The notes under the pieces were generated by a model, which made no database searches, was not told the origin of the DNA, and saw only the letters and a program-made list of their open reading frames with translations. 18,607 bases of DNA. Origin: DATLXU01 sp035575515 (lineage in GTDB: Bacteria; Acidobacteriota; Blastocatellia; UBA7656). The DNA is taken from assembly GCA_035575515.1 (NCBI GenBank), contig DATLXU010000076.1, forward strand, positions 1 through 18,607, read 5' to 3'. Position 1 is the stretch's first letter. Each line of letters opens with the position of its first letter. A program made the translations under genes and the position numbers. Below are positions 5,784 through 13,722 of the stretch, in pieces.

Positions 5784-7160
5784 CTAAAATAGCAGTACCC
5801 AGTAAGGCCACAACGTCAGCAGCGACGCAGCCAGCCGCCAGCCCGACGGCCCGCGCCTTTTCAACATCTGAGGCGATTGCATAGCGCGAATGATGCGCGA
5901 GCTTACGCCTGCTTGCTTGAGCTTCAATAGTTCGGGCGGCGAGAGATCGAATTGAGTAGCGCGCGAATGAGCGATGGCCGCAAGGATGTAATCCTCCGAA
6001 AGCCCCGTTTTCACCCAGTTGATAATTGTATCGTTGGTCAGAAAATCCATGCTCGCTGAAACCCTTTGCGCTTGCGACTGACCGGAAGGCGTTTGCGCGG
6101 GCGGCGTGACGCGAGCAGCCTGTTGCGAGGACGCTCTCCTGCTCGCTTCAAGCGCACTCGCCTGCTCAGCAAGACGGCGATATAAGCCAAGCTCATCTTG
6201 AGCGCGGCGGCGCGGCTCCCAGAATTGATCTTCTTTCGGCTTAAGCTCCGTCGCTCTGTTGTAACTTTCAGCCGCGCGCTCAAGATGCATCATCGTCGTT
6301 GCTAGATCATCGCTCACATAAGCAATCGCTTCGTGCATTACGGCGAGACTGTAGAGCCTATACGCATCATCTTTCGGGTTCTTGAACGTCGGCATCGCTT
6401 CGATCACGTCAAGCGCCTGATTCCATAACCCTTCATTGAACAGTTCGCTCCATTGCTTCAGTTTTCCTTTTGGCAGAAGAACAGGCACGGCTTCTTTGTG
6501 CTCGACGAGTCGCGCGATTATTTGCGAAGCCGCTTCGCGCGCGAGGTATTCCTGCGCTGTCTCAGCATCGGGCGCGCTCGCCACGCTGTCAAAGTCCTGT
6601 GAGTAGCTTGCGGTGATCTTGTGCGAGTCCAGCTTGAACCCGCTCTTTCGATCCGTGATTTCGCAAACGACCGCCATTCGACCATTGACGACGAACGCCC
6701 GATAGGCGACATTAACCCAGCCATAATCGGTCACGGTTTCATTCGCCTGCGTCGTCTCGTTGTGAACAGTGTGAGCGCCGGTCGCCTGATACTCGCTTCG
6801 GTATCGCGTCTGCCATCTCGACGCAACATCAACATCAGTGATTGCGCAAGCGATTACGGTCTCAGCATTGTCGGAGACGGCTCGCAATCGCGGATCGCTT
6901 CTTCCGAGTCCAATTTCGATACCGTTCCTCAGTTGAATCAGAGCATCAGAATTAATCCTCTTTTGCGATTGCACCTCCACTGAGAAGGTTCCCGTCGGCA
7001 GATAGACCGCTGGCGGAGTCTTTAAAGTGAACGAGCTTTTTATCTTTCGTATTCCGAAACCTTGAGCGAGTGAATTAATCGCGAGAACCAAACAGATAAT
7101 GGTCAGAGCAATAATGCGCGAAGCCGAATTGCAGGTAGAGATCGGGATGGGCTTGAACAT
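5784..7160 (-). CDS. Exported protein with helical-repeat middle and acidobacterial-type C-terminal module
   Basis: 458 residues from ATG at 7160, chosen because GGAGG lies 7 nt upstream and gives an N-terminal signal segment (IIALTIICLVLAINSLAQG, about 17-35). A longer frame to 7250 would overlap the upstream gene and put the signal segment inside. Residues 35-225 form a mixed alpha/beta region (VEVQSQKRINSDALIQLRNGI... TVIACAITDVD... AVVCEITDRKSG) that recalls CsgG/LpoB-like or lipoprotein-type surface-assembly domains; this is a weak resemblance. Residues 235-335 are helical, with a TPR-like feel (ELFNEGLWNQALDVIEAMP, YNRATELKP). A Pro/Gln/Ser linker covers 335-370. At 373-427 comes a module (FLTNDTIINWVKTGLSED, DLSPPELLKLKQAGVSSRII) that I associate with many acidobacterial proteins of unknown function. 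The end (442-458) is hydrophobic and may anchor the C-terminus. The loop of a 5-bp hairpin (7161-7179) presents the RBS. It lies 74 nt after the methyltransferase gene and is possibly co-transcribed with it. Function unknown. Confidence 0.75.
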   Translation of the reverse strand: MFKPIPISTCNSASRIIALTIICLVLAINSLAQGFGIRKIKSSFTLKTPPAVYLPTGTFSVEVQSQKRINSDALIQLRNGIEIGLGRSDPRLRAVSDNAETVIACAITDVDVASRWQTRYRSEYQATGAHTVHNETTQANETVTDYGWVNVAYRAFVVNGRMAVVCEITDRKSGFKLDSHKITASYSQDFDSVASAPDAETAQEYLAREAASQIIARLVEHKEAVPVLLPKGKLKQWSELFNEGLWNQALDVIEAMPTFKNPKDDAYRLYSLAVMHEAIAYVSDDLATTMMHLERAAESYNRATELKPKEDQFWEPRRRAQDELGLYRRLAEQASALEASRRASSQQAARVTPPAQTPSGQSQAQRVSASMDFLTNDTIINWVKTGLSEDYILAAIAHSRATQFDLSPPELLKLKQAGVSSRIIRAMQSPQMLKRRGPSGWRLAASLLTLWPYWVLLF

Positions 7161-7234
7161 AACGCTTCCTCCGGGCGTTTTGTCCCATCCCTGATACCGG
7201 CAGTTAATCACAACAAGCGCAGCGGCGCAAGTCG

Positions 7235-7864
7235 CTAAAGTTTCATGCACACCGCCACGCCGTCGCGTATCGGCAGAATGGTCGGGTATAACTCATTCGA
7301 CGAATAAATCAAACGATTGAACTCGCGTACGCCTTCCGTGTATTTATCCGAATCGTCGCGAGCCACTCGGCCCGACCACAAAACGTTGTCTGTGATGAAA
7401 AGCCCGCCGCGCCGGACGCGCCCAACTGCTTTGCGGAATGCGTCCGGGTATTGATGCTTGTCGACGTCGTTGAAGATCAGATCGAACTCGCCTTCGACAG
7501 CGTCAATCAGGTCAATCGAATCGCCCGTGAGAATCTCTATGCGGTCGGCCACGCCCGCGCGCTCGAAATAGCCGCGCGCTTCCGCAGCGTTTTTCTCACT
7601 GCCATCGGTATAATAAACCTTCCCGCCGCTTCCCACGGCTCGCGCAAGCCAGATGGTCGAATACCCAATCGCAGATCCCATCTCGAATACGCGCTGCGCG
7701 CCGATCAATCGAGCATACTGATAAAGCACGCGCGCAACAGCCGGGCCGATGATTGGAATTGAACGCTGGCGGGCCTGTTCTTCCATCTCTGCCAACACTT
7801 CGTCGCGCGCGGGCAGTATGTCGTAAATGTATCGTTCAACATCTTTGTCTGTTATGCCGTTCAT
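7235..7864 (-). CDS. Class I SAM-dependent O-methyltransferase (caffeoyl-CoA/COMT-like family)
   Basis: 209 residues, the normal length of family 3 O-methyltransferases. ATG at 7864 has GAGGAG about 8 nt upstream. The fold signature is complete. The SAM-binding loop is FEMGSAIGYSTIWLA (about 60-74). The acidic end of strand 2 is VYYTDGSE (83-90). The metal-site residues sit in FNDVDKHQYP (Asp133) and ITDNVLW (Asp159-Asn160), in the places used for divalent metal and catechol-like hydroxyl binding. The family transfers methyl from SAM to a hydroxyl of a small, usually catechol-type acceptor; the acceptor here cannot be predicted. The enzyme should be cytoplasmic. It is the first gene of a minus-strand pair with the exported protein at 5784-7160 and is divergent from recQ. 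Confidence 0.9.
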   Translation of the reverse strand: MNGITDKDVERYIYDILPARDEVLAEMEEQARQRSIPIIGPAVARVLYQYARLIGAQRVFEMGSAIGYSTIWLARAVGSGGKVYYTDGSEKNAAEARGYFERAGVADRIEILTGDSIDLIDAVEGEFDLIFNDVDKHQYPDAFRKAVGRVRRGGLFITDNVLWSGRVARDDSDKYTEGVREFNRLIYSSNELYPTILPIRDGVAVCMKL

Positions 7865-7895
7865 ATCAATTCTCCTCTAAGATGGATTCACTCTG

Positions 7896-7924
7896 TTTAT
7901 AGCCAAACAGCGCGGCGCGCGCAA
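7896..7924 (-). promoter_or_regulatory. Candidate promoter for the O-methyltransferase gene
   Basis: On the minus strand, TTGCGC (7919-7924) and TATAAA (7896-7901) are spaced by 17 nt, a reasonable sigma70-like pair in the gap between the divergent O-methyltransferase and recQ genes. It would give a leader of roughly 25 nt before the ATG at 7864. Confidence 0.35.
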
Positions 7925-8045
7925 TTGATCTGAAATCTATTATGGCAGACGGTTTGAGAAAGCTCGCGCCGACGTGTTATCGTTTATCTTGCGCGCATCA
8001 TCAGGTCCTGGTCATTCCTTAATTAACAAGCGCGAGGAATTCAAG

Positions 8046-10316
8046 TTGAGCAGCATCCATCAGGCCCGCGAGGCTCTACAAAAATATTTCGGCTTTTCTG
8101 ATTTTCGCGAGGGACAGGCCGAAGTCATCGAGTCGGTGCTCGCAGGCGACGACGCGGTAGTCGTTATGCCGACGGGCGGCGGAAAATCGCTCTGCTATCA
8201 ACTGCCCGCGATGATGATTGAAGGCGTGACGTTAGTCGTCTCGCCGCTCATCGCGTTGATGAAAGATCAGGTCGACTCGCTCGTCGCGCGCGGCATTCCA
8301 ACAACGTTCATCAACAGTTCGCTCACGCTTGGCGAAACCAATCGCCGCTTGAGCGAAATTCGTCGCGGCATTCACCGCATAGTTTACGTCGCGCCCGAAC
8401 GATTCCGCAGCGAGGCTTTCATGGAGACGATTGGCGAAGTGCGTGTGAAGCTTTTCGCCGTTGACGAAGCGCATTGCATTTCGCACTGGGGGCACGACTT
8501 CAGGCCCGATTATCTGCGATTGAAAGATGCGATTGAAAAACTCCATCGCCCGCAGGTCATCGCGCTCACGGCGACTGCGACTCAGCAGGTGCGCGCAGAC
8601 ATAAGCGAGCAACTCGGACTCGTTGACCCGAAAGTTCACGTCGCTGGATTCGACCGCCCCAATCTCGCTCTGAGAGTTATTCACACCTCGACGGAAAAAG
8701 AGAAGCTCGATACGCTGAAACGCATGCTCACAACTTCGGCTGGTTCAGGCATCATTTATACAGCCACGCGCAAGAGCGTCGAGCAGGTCACAGCAAGATT
8801 GAAACTTGCGGGGCTGAAGGTCGAGGCATATCACGGCGGGATGGAAGAGACGGAGCGCACGCGCGCGCAGGATTCTTTTATGCGCGGCGAGGCGCAGGCG
8901 ATAGTTGCGACTAACGCATTCGGCATGGGAATTGACAAGCCTGACATAAGATTCGTCGCGCACTTTCACTTGCCCGGCTCGATTGAGGCTTATTATCAGG
9001 AAGTCGGGCGCGCGGGCCGCGACTCTCTGCCGTCGGATTGCGTGATGATGTTCAACTATGCAGACACGCGCACGCATCAATTCTTCATCGAAGGCAGCAA
9101 CCCTTCGCCCGATTTGATAAAGCGCGTCTATCGGGAATTGATGTCATTAGGGAGGGAGAAGATCGAACTGACGGCGCGCGAGCTTGGCGCGCGGCTTGGC
9201 ATCAGAAACGACATGTCAATTTATTCTGCGCTCGTCGTTTTGGAAAAAGCCGGGCACATCGAGCGCGGGCGCGCAGGCGAAGCCGTCTTGATGGCTGAGA
9301 TGAAAGTTCCGATTGATGTCGCGCTCGATGCAATAGGTGACGATTCAACGGAAGGCGCTGTGATGCGCGATCTGATTTTCAACCGCAACGTGAACGAGCG
9401 CGAGCAGACCGAGCTTGATCTTGCAAGCATTGGCGGAACGCTTGGCTTGAGCGACAGTCAGGTGCGCCGCGCGTTGAGCGCGCTTTCATCTCGCGGATTG
9501 ATCTCTTATCACGCAGCTTTTCAGGGGCGAGGCATACGCCTGCTTGATGAAAAGCCTGCAAAAGTTTTGCGGATTGACACGCAGGAGCTGGCGGCACGCG
9601 CGGCAGCCGAGCAGTGGAAGCTGCGGCGGATGATTGATTACTGTTATCACAAAGGCTGTCTGCGCCGCTTCATCCTGAATTACTTCGGCGACCGCAAGCG
9701 ACTGGATCACAGTTGCGCCTGTTCAGGCTGCTCGCCCGACCTTTCTCGATTCAAAGCGGCTCAATCAACCGCGAGGAAGGCGGCTGCGGGCACATTGAGC
9801 ATTGGCCGCGCGGCTCAAGCATCAAAGATGACGGAAGCGACGAAGCTCGACGAGTTTATAATCGAGAATGCGCCTACGGGCGCCGCAGTTGCGCGCCGAA
9901 TTGAAGAGGAGAGCCGAGAACAAACGAGCGATGAGCCATGCGGCTCCGAAAAGGCGACCGCCAAGTGCCAGGCGCGCCGGAAGCTGAATGAAGCTGAATT
10001 GATTGTTGTCAAAAAGATTCTGAGTTGCATCGCGAGAATCGAGCGCGAGTTCGGCAGGAACAAATTCGGCAAAGGCACGGTCGCGGCGGTGCTGCGCGGC
10101 TCGGCTTCAAAGCTTGTGCGCGACAATCATCTCGACGGGCTTTCGACTTATGGGCTGTTGAAAGATATGACGCAGGATGAGATAACCGCTTACATCAAAG
10201 CGCTGATTGAAGCCAAATGCATCGAGGTTCAAAAGGGACTTTACCCAACCATTGGATTGACCGATTATGGGCGCGAAGTGATGACAGGCCGCGCCGACGT
10301 GATTCTTGACCTATAA
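8046..10316 (+). CDS. recQ: ATP-dependent DNA helicase RecQ (no HRDC domain)
   Basis: 756 residues from TTG at 8046, chosen because GAGGA lies about 8 nt upstream and the protein then starts as RecQ proteins do (HQAREALQKYFGFSDFREGQ). The frame is open back to 7974, but the extra residues do not look conserved. The helicase core is complete: Walker A TGGGKS (about 43-48), DEAH (140-143), TATATQQ (175-181), NAFGMGIDKPD (290-300) and motif VI QEVGRAGRD (318-326). RecQ unwinds DNA 3'-5' in recombination and fork repair. Residues 355-510 form a long helical/winged-helix-like insert before the zinc site. The zinc ligands are probably Cys538 and the cluster Cys557/Cys559/Cys562. A low-complexity linker (about 565-645) leads to a C-terminal RQC winged helix (about 648-748, with FGKGTVAAVLRGSASKLVRD, LSTYGLLKDMTQDEI and YPTIGLTDYG). 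HRDC is absent. rho follows after 51 nt. Confidence 0.95.
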   Translation: MSSIHQAREALQKYFGFSDFREGQAEVIESVLAGDDAVVVMPTGGGKSLCYQLPAMMIEGVTLVVSPLIALMKDQVDSLVARGIPTTFINSSLTLGETNRRLSEIRRGIHRIVYVAPERFRSEAFMETIGEVRVKLFAVDEAHCISHWGHDFRPDYLRLKDAIEKLHRPQVIALTATATQQVRADISEQLGLVDPKVHVAGFDRPNLALRVIHTSTEKEKLDTLKRMLTTSAGSGIIYTATRKSVEQVTARLKLAGLKVEAYHGGMEETERTRAQDSFMRGEAQAIVATNAFGMGIDKPDIRFVAHFHLPGSIEAYYQEVGRAGRDSLPSDCVMMFNYADTRTHQFFIEGSNPSPDLIKRVYRELMSLGREKIELTARELGARLGIRNDMSIYSALVVLEKAGHIERGRAGEAVLMAEMKVPIDVALDAIGDDSTEGAVMRDLIFNRNVNEREQTELDLASIGGTLGLSDSQVRRALSALSSRGLISYHAAFQGRGIRLLDEKPAKVLRIDTQELAARAAAEQWKLRRMIDYCYHKGCLRRFILNYFGDRKRLDHSCACSGCSPDLSRFKAAQSTARKAAAGTLSIGRAAQASKMTEATKLDEFIIENAPTGAAVARRIEEESREQTSDEPCGSEKATAKCQARRKLNEAELIVVKKILSCIARIEREFGRNKFGKGTVAAVLRGSASKLVRDNHLDGLSTYGLLKDMTQDEITAYIKALIEAKCIEVQKGLYPTIGLTDYGREVMTGRADVILDL

Positions 10317-10367
10317 ATACAGCCCCACGCAATAACAAAGAAGAGTGTGTTTGAATGGGAGAGATTA

Positions 10368-11489
10368 ATGCAAACTGAACAGACAGCATCGGGCGTGCTT
10401 CAGCTTAATGAAAAGGGCTTCGGCTTTCTGCGACACGCGACAAACAATTACCAGCCCAGCCCGAAAGACGTATTCGTCTCGCGCAGCATCATCAATCAGC
10501 ACTCGCTGCGCGAAGGCGTTTTCATCAAGGGCGAATCTGCTCCGTCACAAGACGGGCGTGGTCGCGCGCAGTCGGATCAACTCATCTCAATTGAGAGTAT
10601 CAACGGGCTGTCGCCGAACGATTACAAACGCAGGATTGATTTCAACAAGCTCACTTCGGTTGACCCGACCGAACGGCTGGAGCTTTCGGAAGGCAACAAC
10701 AATCTTTCGATGCGCGTGATGGACCTTATCGCGCCGATTGGCAAAGGCCAGCGCGGCTTGATCGTCGCGCCGCCAAAGACCGGCAAGACCACGCTCATCG
10801 AAGAGATTGCCGAAGCCGTCGCCGACAATCATCCCGAAACGCGCCTCGTCATCCTGCTCGTTGACGAACGGCCCGAAGAGGTTACGCATATGAGGCGAAG
10901 AGTGCGCGGCGAAGTCATCGCTTCATCGGCTGACCAGACGGCGGAGCTTCACCTGCAGGTTGCGCGATTGGTTCACGAGCGCGTGAAGCGGATGGTCGAA
11001 TGCGGCGAGGATGTCGTGATGCTGCTCGATTCGATAACAAGGCTTGCTCGTGCGGCGAATCGCGAGACGAGTCGCGGCGGAAGGACGATGACCGGAGGCG
11101 TCGACTCGCGCGCAATGGAGTTTCCCCGAAGATTCTTCGGCGCGGCGCGCAAGGCCGAAGAAGGCGGGAGCCTTACGATCATAGCGACTGCCTTGATTGA
11201 CACAGGCAGCCAGATGGACGAAGTCATTTTTCAAGAGTTCAAAGGCACGGGCAACCTCGAAGTGGTGTTAGATAGAAAGCTGGCCGAGCGGAGAATCTTT
11301 CCGGCTATTGACATATCGAAGTCGGGCACGCGCAAGGAAGAGAAACTCTTTGATGCCGAGACGATGCCGCAGATAAACTTGCTACGGCGCGCGCTGGCTG
11401 GTAAAAAGCCGGTTGAGGCGATGGAGCTATTGCTCAAGGGACTCACAGAAACGCGCGACAACCGTGAGTTTCTCAATCGTCTCAAATGA
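10368..11489 (+). CDS. rho: Transcription termination factor Rho, short form lacking the N-terminal domain
   Basis: 373 residues from ATG at 10368 (GGAGA about 6 nt upstream); E. coli Rho has 419. The hexameric RNA-dependent ATPase threads and releases nascent RNA. The cold-shock-like RNA-binding domain starts almost at once (ASGVLQLNEKGFGFLRH, 7-23, with the RNP1-like KGFGFLR). The conserved linker GLSPNDYKRRIDFNKLT is at 80-96. Walker A APPKTGKTT is at 134-142, followed by DERPEEVTHM (167-175) and Walker B VVMLLD (216-221). The Q-loop/R-loop region includes TGGVDSRAMEFPRRFFGAARK (242-262) and GTGNLEVVLDRKLAERRIFP (293-312). The helical Rho_N domain that precedes the cold-shock fold in E. 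coli is missing. There is no room for it upstream, since recQ ends 51 nt before the start. Co-transcription with recQ is plausible. Catalytic residues look intact, so the protein should be active. Confidence 0.95.
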   Translation: MQTEQTASGVLQLNEKGFGFLRHATNNYQPSPKDVFVSRSIINQHSLREGVFIKGESAPSQDGRGRAQSDQLISIESINGLSPNDYKRRIDFNKLTSVDPTERLELSEGNNNLSMRVMDLIAPIGKGQRGLIVAPPKTGKTTLIEEIAEAVADNHPETRLVILLVDERPEEVTHMRRRVRGEVIASSADQTAELHLQVARLVHERVKRMVECGEDVVMLLDSITRLARAANRETSRGGRTMTGGVDSRAMEFPRRFFGAARKAEEGGSLTIIATALIDTGSQMDEVIFQEFKGTGNLEVVLDRKLAERRIFPAIDISKSGTRKEEKLFDAETMPQINLLRRALAGKKPVEAMELLLKGLTETRDNREFLNRLK

Positions 11490-11568
11490 TTGATGTCGCT
11501 CACATTCAGGCTAAACCCGATTATTCTTTAGGCTCTTTTCCTTTCCAGGCATATTTAAGGAGGTCTCC

Positions 11569-13071
11569 ATGCTTCACACATTACGTCACGCCTTCGCGCT
11601 TCTAGTTTCAATCACAACTCTGTCAATGCTATTCGTTATGCCGTCAGTTCACGCGGCGCAAACGAAAGCTGATCCGCTCGCTCGCGCGTATCGGACGGAG
11701 CGCAACGGGTGGATTTACATTCACCTCGAAGGCTCGCCCGAAGAGATCGGCTATCAGCACGGCTACCTGCTTGCGCGCGAAATTGACGACGCGCTGCGAG
11801 TATTCAAAAAATATTTGCAGCACGTCACCAAACGCGATTGGGATTTCTATCGCAACGCGGCGCGCGAAATGTTCTGGCCGAAGATCGGCGACGAGTACCA
11901 AAAAGAGATTGAAGCAATAGCGCGCGGCGCGGCGGCGCATGGAGTAAAGATTGACCGCGACGACGTGCTTGCGATGAACGGATGGATGGAGCTTGCGTTT
12001 TACTACGTCCCTACGCTTCAACAGGCGCAACTCGACGACCCTGAGCTTCATCAAGCGCCGCCACCAGCCTGTTCGGCTTTCGTCGCTACGGGAAGCTGGA
12101 CCAAAAACGGCGAGATAGTCATCGCGCACAATAACTGGATTGATTATCTGATAGGCCGCAACTGGAACATCATGGTTGATCTGAAACCCGCTGCGGGTCA
12201 TCGCATACTGATGGATTCGTTCCCCGGCTTCATACATTCGGGCGACGACTTCTACATCACGGACGCAGGACTGATGGTGACAGAGACGACCATCGGCGGG
12301 TTCAAAGGATTCGACCCGGCGGGCCTGCCTGAGTTCTATCGCATTCGCAAAGCAACTCAGTACGCTGACTCGATTGATGACTGGCTCAAGGTGATGATGG
12401 ATCACCCTAACGGCGGCTATGCGAACGATTGGTTGATTGGCGACCGCAAGACGGGCGAGATAGCGCGGCTCGAAAACGGACTCAAAAACAACATCGTCGA
12501 GCGCACGAAGGACGGCTACTACGTCGGCTCGAATTTTCCTGTTCACGAAAAGACGCGGCTTGAAGAGACAAGCTTTGACGACAAGAACCGGGCGCATTCG
12601 GCCAACGCGCGGCGCGAGCGGTGGGAGCAGTTGATGAAAGAGAATCGCGGACGGATTGACATCAACCTTGCGAAGAAATTTGAGGGAGACCACTACGATG
12701 TCGTGCGCAAGAAGTGGGCCGGTTCGGCCAACACGCTATGCGGGCACGTTGAGATGGACCCGCAAGGCATCCCGGAAGGCGACTGGCGCAACTTCTATCC
12801 TGCGGGCACGTCCAATGCGAAAGCGACCGACAGCCGACTTGCAAAAGAGATGAAGCTGTGGGCTTCGGTTGGTCATTCGTGCGGCAACAGTTTTAAGCTC
12901 GATGCTTTTTTGAAGGCGCATCCCGAATACGAATGGATGCGCGAAATCGCGGGCGACATGCCGAGCGGGCCGTGGACTCTCTTTTCAATATCTCGCGCGA
13001 ACAGCGCGTACACCGCGAAGACGAAAGGTGCGCCGAAAAACACTAAGGCTATGAATTTGAAAAATCCATGA
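11569..13071 (+). CDS. Secreted C45/phospholipase-B-like Ntn hydrolase
   Basis: 500 residues; ATG at 11569 follows a strong AAGGAGG about 5 nt upstream. The signal peptide is about 1-30 (LLVSITTLSMLFVMPSVHAA). The region YIHLEGSPEEIGYQHGYLLA (50-69) is the usual N-terminal signature of the C45/phospholipase-B-like superfamily. The likely nucleophile is Cys168 in PPPACSAFVATG, which would become the new N-terminus after self-cleavage, followed by the strand pair GEIVIAHNNWIDY. FPGFIHSGDDFYITDAGLMVTET is the conserved second part of the fold. Related proteins cleave amide or ester bonds; the substrate (acyl-peptide, acyl-amide or phospholipid) cannot be told. It should act in the periplasm or outside the cell. 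It lies 79 nt after rho, and a strong hairpin follows it. The family call is fairly firm, the substrate unknown. Confidence 0.8.
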   Translation: MLHTLRHAFALLVSITTLSMLFVMPSVHAAQTKADPLARAYRTERNGWIYIHLEGSPEEIGYQHGYLLAREIDDALRVFKKYLQHVTKRDWDFYRNAAREMFWPKIGDEYQKEIEAIARGAAAHGVKIDRDDVLAMNGWMELAFYYVPTLQQAQLDDPELHQAPPPACSAFVATGSWTKNGEIVIAHNNWIDYLIGRNWNIMVDLKPAAGHRILMDSFPGFIHSGDDFYITDAGLMVTETTIGGFKGFDPAGLPEFYRIRKATQYADSIDDWLKVMMDHPNGGYANDWLIGDRKTGEIARLENGLKNNIVERTKDGYYVGSNFPVHEKTRLEETSFDDKNRAHSANARRERWEQLMKENRGRIDINLAKKFEGDHYDVVRKKWAGSANTLCGHVEMDPQGIPEGDWRNFYPAGTSNAKATDSRLAKEMKLWASVGHSCGNSFKLDAFLKAHPEYEWMREIAGDMPSGPWTLFSISRANSAYTAKTKGAPKNTKAMNLKNP

Positions 13072-13104
13072 GCAGTTTGCGCAGCCGATTCTGTTTCATA
13101 AAAC

Positions 13105-13165
13105 AAGCGCGATGAGTCGCAAAAGCAGATGTATTGATCCTCCGTCTTAACGATTCATCGCGCTT
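13105..13165. terminator. Bidirectional terminator between convergent genes
   Basis: The arms 13105-13119 (AAGCGCGATGAGTCG) and 13151-13165 (CGATTCATCGCGCTT) pair over 15 bp with one G-U pair around a 31-nt loop. The plus-strand side continues TTGTGTTT, and on the minus strand a T-rich run follows (complement of 13097-13104). It serves the ends at 13071 (+) and 13193 (-). Confidence 0.6.
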
Positions 13166-13192
13166 TTGTGTTTAGCTCGCCATTCAATCAGC

Positions 13193-13387
13193 CTAATGCA
13201 GTTGGAGCACAACGCCCGGCTTGTTTATATCAACGTTGATGTCGGTCTTCTTGGTGCCGAACATTCGTCCGAAGACCCCTGTAAAATACAACACGACCAA
13301 CAACACAATCAGCAACAGCACTATTGCGAGCGCGGTCAGCGCGCCTCCGCCTCCACCATCATGAACTTCTACAATCCTGTCAGGCAT
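13193..13387 (-). CDS. Small single-pass membrane protein, unknown function
   Basis: 64 residues; ATG at 13387 with a strong AGGAGGG about 8 nt upstream, which makes this a real gene despite its size. The N-terminus MPDRIVEVHDGGGGG is a short soluble part with five glycines. ALTALAIVLLLIVLLVVLYFTGVF (about 16-39) is one long membrane helix. The tail GRMFGTKKTDINVDINKPGVV is basic and then polar with an alternating Asp/Asn/Ile pattern that suggests a beta-strand. Similar tiny Gly-rich proteins with one membrane helix are common and uncharacterised. It converges on the Ntn hydrolase gene and is transcribed away from asnS. I assign no function. Confidence 0.7.
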   Translation of the reverse strand: MPDRIVEVHDGGGGGALTALAIVLLLIVLLVVLYFTGVFGRMFGTKKTDINVDINKPGVVLQLH

Positions 13388-13552
13388 AAATCTTCCCTCC
13401 TTGCCTTATCGGTTCTAACATACCCGCTCTGAATAGGTGCAAGATTGATGCCAGCGGCCTGACCGCAAAGAAATATCAAAAAATTGCTGCTTCTCTCTCT
13501 TATTTCATCAATTTGCCTACACTGAATTGAACTGCGCTGTACGGCATGAAAA

Positions 13553-13655
13553 CAGTGGTCGGTTATTGGCAGGATACTTTGAAAGTGGCTCCAGGAGCCT
13601 GTTACAGGGCTAACCCTATTTTTCAACTGATCGCTGACCACTGGCCACTGACAAC
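13553..13655. repeat. Possible intergenic repeat element with inverted ends
   Basis: Near-inverted ends CAGTGGTCGG (13553-13562) and CTGACCACTG (13634-13643) match at 9 of 10 positions. The right end continues with a second copy, giving CCACTGGCCACTG. Inside lie the palindrome GGCTCCAGGAGCC (13587-13599) and AGGG/CCCT (13606-13617). Short TGACCACTGGCCACTGA-type units are familiar from dispersed intergenic repeats in several bacteria. Only one copy is visible here, so the call is tentative. The rest of 13388-13722 shows no gene and must hold the start regions of the divergent 64-residue protein gene and asnS. Confidence 0.35.
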
Positions 13656-13722
13656 TTCGCCGGTGCTGTAGTAGGATTATCACTTGAATTTGCGCTAAGA
13701 ATCACAACCGAGTGGAGCGATT

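Noticed and set aside
11644..12693. 349-codon open frame on the minus strand opposite the Ntn hydrolase gene
   Set aside because: The plus-strand gene has a signal peptide, a strong RBS and family motifs. The antisense frame shows only Arg/Val-rich composition with no domain, a typical shadow of biased codon use.
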